Shown one piece after another: positions 58,864-64,000 of a DNA stretch of 64,000 bases. The notes under the pieces were generated by a model. It did no database searches, was not told the origin of the DNA, and saw only the letters and a list, made by a program, of their open reading frames with translations. Source of the stretch: Metaphire vulgaris (taxonomy: Eukaryota > Annelida > Clitellata > Crassiclitellata > Megascolecidae); assembly GCA_018105865.1 (NCBI GenBank), contig CM030862.1:7929979-7993978 (forward strand). Direction: 5' to 3'. The first letter of the stretch is position 1; every line of letters begins with the position of its first letter. Both the position numbers and the translations under genes were made by a program.

Positions 58864-59172
58864 TTAGAGCTGACGATGAGCAGCTATTTCGTGGCTTTTG
58901 ATGTCTATAGCCTCTTCGTCATCACTGGATAACTTAACAGATCTGCTTGTTGCTTTTCTGAAAAAGTCCCACCCTGGATCAACCGACGGTATGCTTGGTT
59001 TCTTCCCCTTCCCGCAATTTGTAATCGGCCACCACATCAGAAATGGGGGAGGCAGTGGTGTAGCGTTGGTTGCCGCAGGGATGTCTATGGGTAAATTTTT
59101 AGATGAAAAATCAACGTTTTGATCGATTTGTAGCAGCCTAACATTCAGCAGATCAAAGCCTCCGGTCAGGGA
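58864..59172 (-). CDS. Possible terminal coding exon of an unrecognised protein
   Basis: On the minus strand, an acceptor-like CTAACAG precedes 102 codons without a stop, ending in TAA at 58864-58866. The product has protein-like composition: FDLLNVRLLQIDQNVDF, then PPPFLMWWP, then SVDPGWDFFRKATSRSVKLS, an acidic SSDDEEAIDI and a short tail. I do not recognise the family. A CAGTGGTGTAGCG sequence inside (59053) resembles a MITE terminus, which argues that part may be transposon-derived. Low-to-moderate confidence. Confidence 0.35.
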   Translation of the reverse strand, partial: SLTGGFDLLNVRLLQIDQNVDFSSKNLPIDIPAATNATPLPPPFLMWWPITNCGKGKKPSIPSVDPGWDFFRKATSRSVKLSSDDEEAIDIKSHEIAAHRQL

Positions 59173-59290
59173 CTGTTAGTATTGAGCATGGCTGACAACC
59201 GAAGCGTACTTTATGAAATTATGGGCTTTGCTTGAAATTACGACCAACCGGTCGACTGCACAGGTTTTTTAAAAGCGAAGTGGGTTTTAG

Positions 59291-59454
59291 CAGGGTTGGA
59301 GTCGCCACAGGGGTTGGGGGGGGGGGGGGTTGAACCCCCAGCTAACTTTGCAACCATCCCAAAAATCGCATATCGGGTACATGCAGTTTCTGTCATTCAT
59401 TGAGTTTCAGTCCTCAACCCCCCCTCCAGCTCAAAATTCACAACTCCAACACTG
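59291..59454. mobile_element. hAT-like MITE, CAGGGTTGGAGT termini, 164 bp
   Basis: Starts CAGGGTTGGAGTCG and ends CAACTCCAACACTG; flanks GGTTTTAG and GGTTTTAT match 7 of 8. Confidence 0.8.
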
Positions 59455-59732
59455 GGTTTTATAGCATCGTCGCCCACGGACTGTTCGACTTATAATGACC
59501 AAGATCATAAAATATTCAAGCAGTTAGGATTACACTTTTTGATCTTCGTATGCATCGTCGGCCTGCACAGACTACTTTAATGGAAACGGTTTAAATTTCA
59601 TTGAAGCGTCTACAGAGTGTCGTCAGGACTCAGTTCGGACCTCTTTGTCTTCTGAAATAAAATAACCAGTAAAAAACCTTGGAGTGAATTTTATTCAATT
59701 TAAGCAGAAACGGCAGTTCAACATAAGTCTCG

Positions 59733-60481
<749 letters not shown>

Positions 60482-60550
60482 TCTATATCATTTTCCCATA
60501 CTACGACGGGTTCTATGAAACATGTTGGACGTTCGACAGAAGGGCTGCAC

Positions 60551-60638
60551 AGGGCGAAATTCTTCGACAAATACCAATTCATCTTTCTTCTTACGGACAA
60601 ACAAGGTTCCGTACGGTGCATATATTATTTCCCAAAAG
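60551..60638 (-). CDS. Possible internal exon, Nudix-like strand motif
   Basis: Minus-strand stretch after GTCAAAACAG reads FWEIIYAPYGTLFVRKKK then DELVFVEEFRP. The 'LVFVEEFRP' pattern recalls the beta-strand LVLVKQFRPAV that precedes the Nudix box in UDP-sugar or ADP-ribose pyrophosphatases. No Nudix box is visible nearby, and the donor CCT|GTGCAG is weak, so this could be chance. Confidence 0.22.
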
Positions 60639-60679
60639 CTGTTTTGACTCGGGGCAAGAAAGGCGTGCATTGAAAACAA

Positions 60680-61400
60680 CAGTCAAAGGCGGCGCCGTGT
60701 GACAAAAACGGCAAGCCAGGAATTTGTATGCACAAGAACCGAGTGAATAGACAACTTGAATTCCCTAAATATAGACCGTATAAAAGGCAGAAAATCTCTT
60801 CACAGTCTAGATAGTTAAGCATATAGACGCGGCTTTCACCTCGTCGACACTTCTGTATACAAGTAGGCTGTTAAAAAAACGAGTGCGAACATTTCGATTG
60901 ACTGAAGGCATAAATGTTGCGTCAAGTTAGATCGATAATATAATTAGTAGAAGGAAAGACAGAAGTATCGATCGCATTAATACTTTAATCATTTGACTCT
61001 ACTGAAATTCTGTGCCTTTCTTATTCTGATTCGGTAAGCAACAACAATAACTATTATATATCATGTAGGCCTACACTGTAGGCTACTTAACTTACAGTAG
61101 GCCTGTAGTAGCAGCTCTAAATTTTCAAAAGTATAGCTGCAAGAAAATGACGACAAAATTTTGGTAAATTCGCGGCTGATTTTTTGAATGGTGAAAATCA
61201 CGGCGTTTCACTTCCAACTGTACTGCAACTGTAAAACTTAAAGGATAAACAAAGTATAAAAGCAATCCTGGAAGAGATGTGCCAAGAACAATGGTGAATT
61301 TTAACAAACAGATTTAATGCAAGGGGATTTCTGTGATGCTCGAACAACAGAATTCTGAATCTGTTGATGTTTTTGCACATATGAGACATGTCAGACATGA
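60680..61400. other. Unique-looking AT-rich DNA, no gene recognised
   Basis: No terminal repeats, RNA gene or convincing ORF seen. Confidence 0.45.
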
Positions 61401-61414
61401 CGATATCACTATAC

Positions 61415-62148
61415 CAGTGTCTCGCAAACTGTGTGCCGCGGCACACTAGTGTGCCGCTAGAGATTCCAGCTGTGCCGTGAAAGAATTTCAGAATTTTGCT
61501 ATTATTTTAATTTTTTTGTTCCCTTCCTAAAAATTTTGCCGGATGAGCAAGTGTAAAAATGGCGTCATATATAGAACCTCACACCAGCCTGCGGCACAGC
61601 CTACAATACAATATATCGGACATCCATTTTTTTATATAACGTTGCGCGCGCAACGATACAACTGCCAGAAATTAACGTCTTTCGTTGACGTCACCGTCCT
61701 TGCGACCTTTACAATGTAAAAACAACAGCGTCTGAGCGCGCAAGGATACATTTGACCCAATTACCGTTTTGAAATTATTACATTGCATGTGTTGAGATGT
61801 TGCAATAGTAGGGTAACTATAAGTATAGTAACAGTTGAATTTGATGCTTTTACCGAGATTTAGCCCTATGAAATTTGAAATGGATAAATTTTTGGCAAGA
61901 TCTGAGAAAATGCAAGGTGAAAACGACACTAAGGAAAACAACGGCGAGAATCTACAGTCTATGAACGTTACTTTCGCGTTTGTTACATCTACATATCATT
62001 ATATGTGACTGCAGACCCGGCAGTTCCTTAATAAAGAACACTCAATTTAATAAATTGTTGGTTGGTTTTGTAATTTTAAGAAGAATGTGCCGTGAAAAAA
62101 ATTTGTTCTGTTTAGTGTGCCGCGAGGTAAAAAGTTTGCGAGACACTG
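61415..62148. mobile_element. hAT element remnant, 734 bp, perfect 8-bp duplication
   Basis: Starts CAGTGTCTCGCAAACT and ends AGTTTGCGAGACACTG, with GTGCCGCGG/GCCGCGAGG just inside. Identical flanks CACTATAC at 61407-61414 and 62149-62156. It is the longest CAG...CTG copy without an identified nested insertion but contains no transposase reading frame, so it is non-autonomous. Confidence 0.92.
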
Positions 62149-62157
62149 CACTATACA

Positions 62158-62158
62158 A

Positions 62159-62237
<79 letters not shown>

Positions 62238-62262
62238 TAGATAGATAGATAGATAGATAGAC
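62158..62262. repeat. (GACA)n(GATA)n microsatellite
   Basis: About 19 GACA units followed by GATA units, starting 2 bp after the target duplication of the hAT element. Confidence 0.95.
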
Positions 62263-62397
62263 AGAGACAGGAGCAGGTTTAGTGTCGAATATCTCTTATT
62301 AGTAATTAACCATGGACAATTAAACTCTCTGGCGCATCCTTCCAATCTCAGCGATATCAATTTTGCAAATAATGTGTCCGGGTTGTATAAGGCATAA

Positions 62398-62791
62398 GGG
62401 GCTGTCCATTAATTACGTCAACAATTTAGGGGGGTTGGAAAAAGTTTGACAGTTGTTGACAGGGAGAGGGGGTCAAGAGAAGTTGACGTCCACAATTTCA
62501 CTTTTTACAAATAATCAAAAATAGGAAATTTCATGGAATACTACTTATTATAATGGTTAAAAAACGGCAAAAAAGGTAAAAAGGTCATCACCACCACATT
62601 TTGACACTCTATGAGCAAAACAGGGGAAAATGGTCATCACCGCAAAAATAATAACCTTGTAATTGGGACCTGTCATTGATCTTGGGGTCAAAAGTTTTTG
62701 ACGTAATTATAGGGGTCACTGAAAGTTGACAGTTGTTGACAAGGGGGTCAAAATTGCCCAAAAATTGTTGACATAATTAGTAGACAGCCCC
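62398..62791. mobile_element. Harbinger-like MITE, 394 bp, TAA target duplication
   Basis: Starts GGGGCTGTCCATTAATTACG and ends ATTAGTAGACAGCCCC, with TAA on both sides (62395-62397 and 62792-62794). The GTCAACAATTT / AAATTGTTGAC subterminal repeat is also inverted. Confidence 0.85.
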
Positions 62792-63193
62792 TAATGTCAA
62801 CACCCCCAATAAACTCTAGAAGACCGATCTGTTCAATGCATGGATCCGTCTTACGTGTTCTGCAAATGGGCGTCTGTAGAATATCAACGCCAAAATTCCA
62901 ATAAAAAGTAATTGGCACGGCTCTTCTGAGTATGTGCCAATTAACATGAGACTATCCGGCATGCCCCTTCGCCACCCCCGGTAAGCCTACAGGGGATTTG
63001 CCTGTACTGCGGTCCAGAATTTAGGCCTACATATAGGTTGAACCATTCCAAGATGATAATAAAATGATTATATCTACTATGACGATTTCGATCAAATCGA
63101 TTGCTACAACTTCCAACCTCCGACGTTTTAGCCAAAGGTGGTGACAGGCTCACAGCAGGCACACGCGCACTCACACACACGCACACGTACAAA

Positions 63194-63323
63194 CATAGGC
63201 GTAAAACTTCTATTAGGCCGCTATAGGCTCAAGCGCCCCATCCTCACTTTTTGAGAGACTCGACCAGGGAAGAGAAATGTATAGGAGTTGGGCCCCAATT
63301 TTTCTTCGAAGTTTACGCCTATG
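63194..63323. mobile_element. hAT-like MITE, CATAGGCGTAAA termini, 130 bp
   Basis: Starts CATAGGCGTAAAACTTC and ends GAAGTTTACGCCTATG; flanks CGTACAAA and CCCACAAA agree at 6 of 8. Confidence 0.75.
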
Positions 63324-63365
63324 CCCACAAACAGTATACATAATGCATGTAAGGTCACCATAAGC

Positions 63366-63440
63366 CAGTGGCGTAGCCAGGGACACAGGGTTCCACAATA
63401 CGGAGAGCATATCGAATTTAGAGGTAAAAAGTCTCCGACA
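63366..63440. mobile_element. MITE fragment (CAGTGGCGTAGCC terminus)
   Basis: CAGTGGCGTAGCCAGGGACA with a GACAATCAAAAAGG block; no second terminus was identified, end approximate. Confidence 0.45.
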
Positions 63441-63584
63441 ATCAAAAAGGTTTTTCAGTTACCCAACCCCCCCCCTAAATTTACCCCAAAGTCATACGAC
63501 CTGTCCTACGCCAAAGCCAGTAACCAGTATAATAGTTTGACATAAGCCGATTAAACACTATTTATTTATTTCTGTGATTGGCAG

Positions 63585-63670
63585 GTTGAAGATTCATCTC
63601 AACGCCGACTCTTTGCGTCGTACAGACAGCCGGCGAACATCAAAGCGATACCTGGTTATGTCAGTGCAAG
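63585..63670 (+). CDS. Possible internal coding exon, 86 bp
   Basis: Pyrimidine-rich TATTTATTTCTGTGATTGGCAG precedes it as an acceptor, and CAAG|GTAAAC is a good donor. The only stop-free frame across the exon gives VEDSSQRRLFASYRQP then ANIKAIPGYVSA, a composition typical of real protein; the IPGY motif recalls PGY motifs of ciliary microtubule inner proteins, which is only a resemblance. Further exons would lie beyond the window. Confidence 0.35.
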
Positions 63671-64000
63671 GTAAACATCAATGGCTACAATTTCCGAATA
63701 AAATAGTCCCCAACCAACTGCTACTAACCTACCATCCGCAAATACCGTTGCTCGATCCGTCTATAGGCCTACTACAGGGTTTGGTCGTGGGCGTAATGGT
63801 TTCCGCGTACTTTCTAACACCCTGATGGTCGGCTCGTTTAATCGTAATAATTCGAATATGGCGTTAAATTTGGGCGGTCTGCCCAAATTTGGGCACACTG
63901 CGTCAAAGATTTTAAGTTAAAACCGAACTTCTAACTGGTCGATCATAACTGGGATTCGTGGAATCGACATAAATAACAGTAGCTCGAAATCCTACAAAAG

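Overview
The window looks like nuclear DNA of an invertebrate metazoan, most likely marine; I cannot name the phylum. The evidence is two large coding regions without bacterial operon structure, one with a GT-AG intron, together with a decayed Ty3/gypsy retrotransposon, four non-LTR retrotransposon 3' ends, a 5S-rRNA-like repeat, long microsatellites, TTAGGG-type telomere-like repeats, and about thirty short inverted-repeat (MITE-like) DNA transposons.

Layout. 0-6.7 kb: a broken Ty3/gypsy element. A retropepsin remnant is separated from RT/RNase H and integrase by a 343-bp tandem repeat and a degenerate minus-strand ORF; a 221-bp 3' LTR closes it. 6.8-11.1 kb: a LINE fragment and MITEs. 11.2-12.9 kb (minus): an intronless secreted leucine-rich-repeat protein with a C-terminal hydrophobic tail and one apparent frameshift. 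13-29.5 kb: MITEs, LINE tails, microsatellites and a 163-bp near-perfect palindrome. 31.1-44.9 kb (plus): one giant two-exon gene of about 4,441 aa with eight zinc fingers, seven C2H2 and one C2HC. 44.9-49.4 kb: AT-rich unique DNA, probably 3' UTR and flank. 49.4-64 kb: MITEs again, two palindromes with telomere-like cores, a 750-bp trinucleotide repeat block and three weakly supported coding exons.

The most unusual signals are genomic rather than enzymatic. The palindromic octamer TAGGCCTA occurs 28 times by eye where about one is expected, and is absent from the zinc-finger gene interval. Several MITE families with different termini share an internal GACAAGCAAAAAAGG-like motif. Two separate loci have inverted arms of unrelated short motifs around TTAGGG/CCTAA cores. 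Many MITEs keep recognisable 8-bp target-site duplications, some perfect, and several are nested, so the order of insertion can be read directly.
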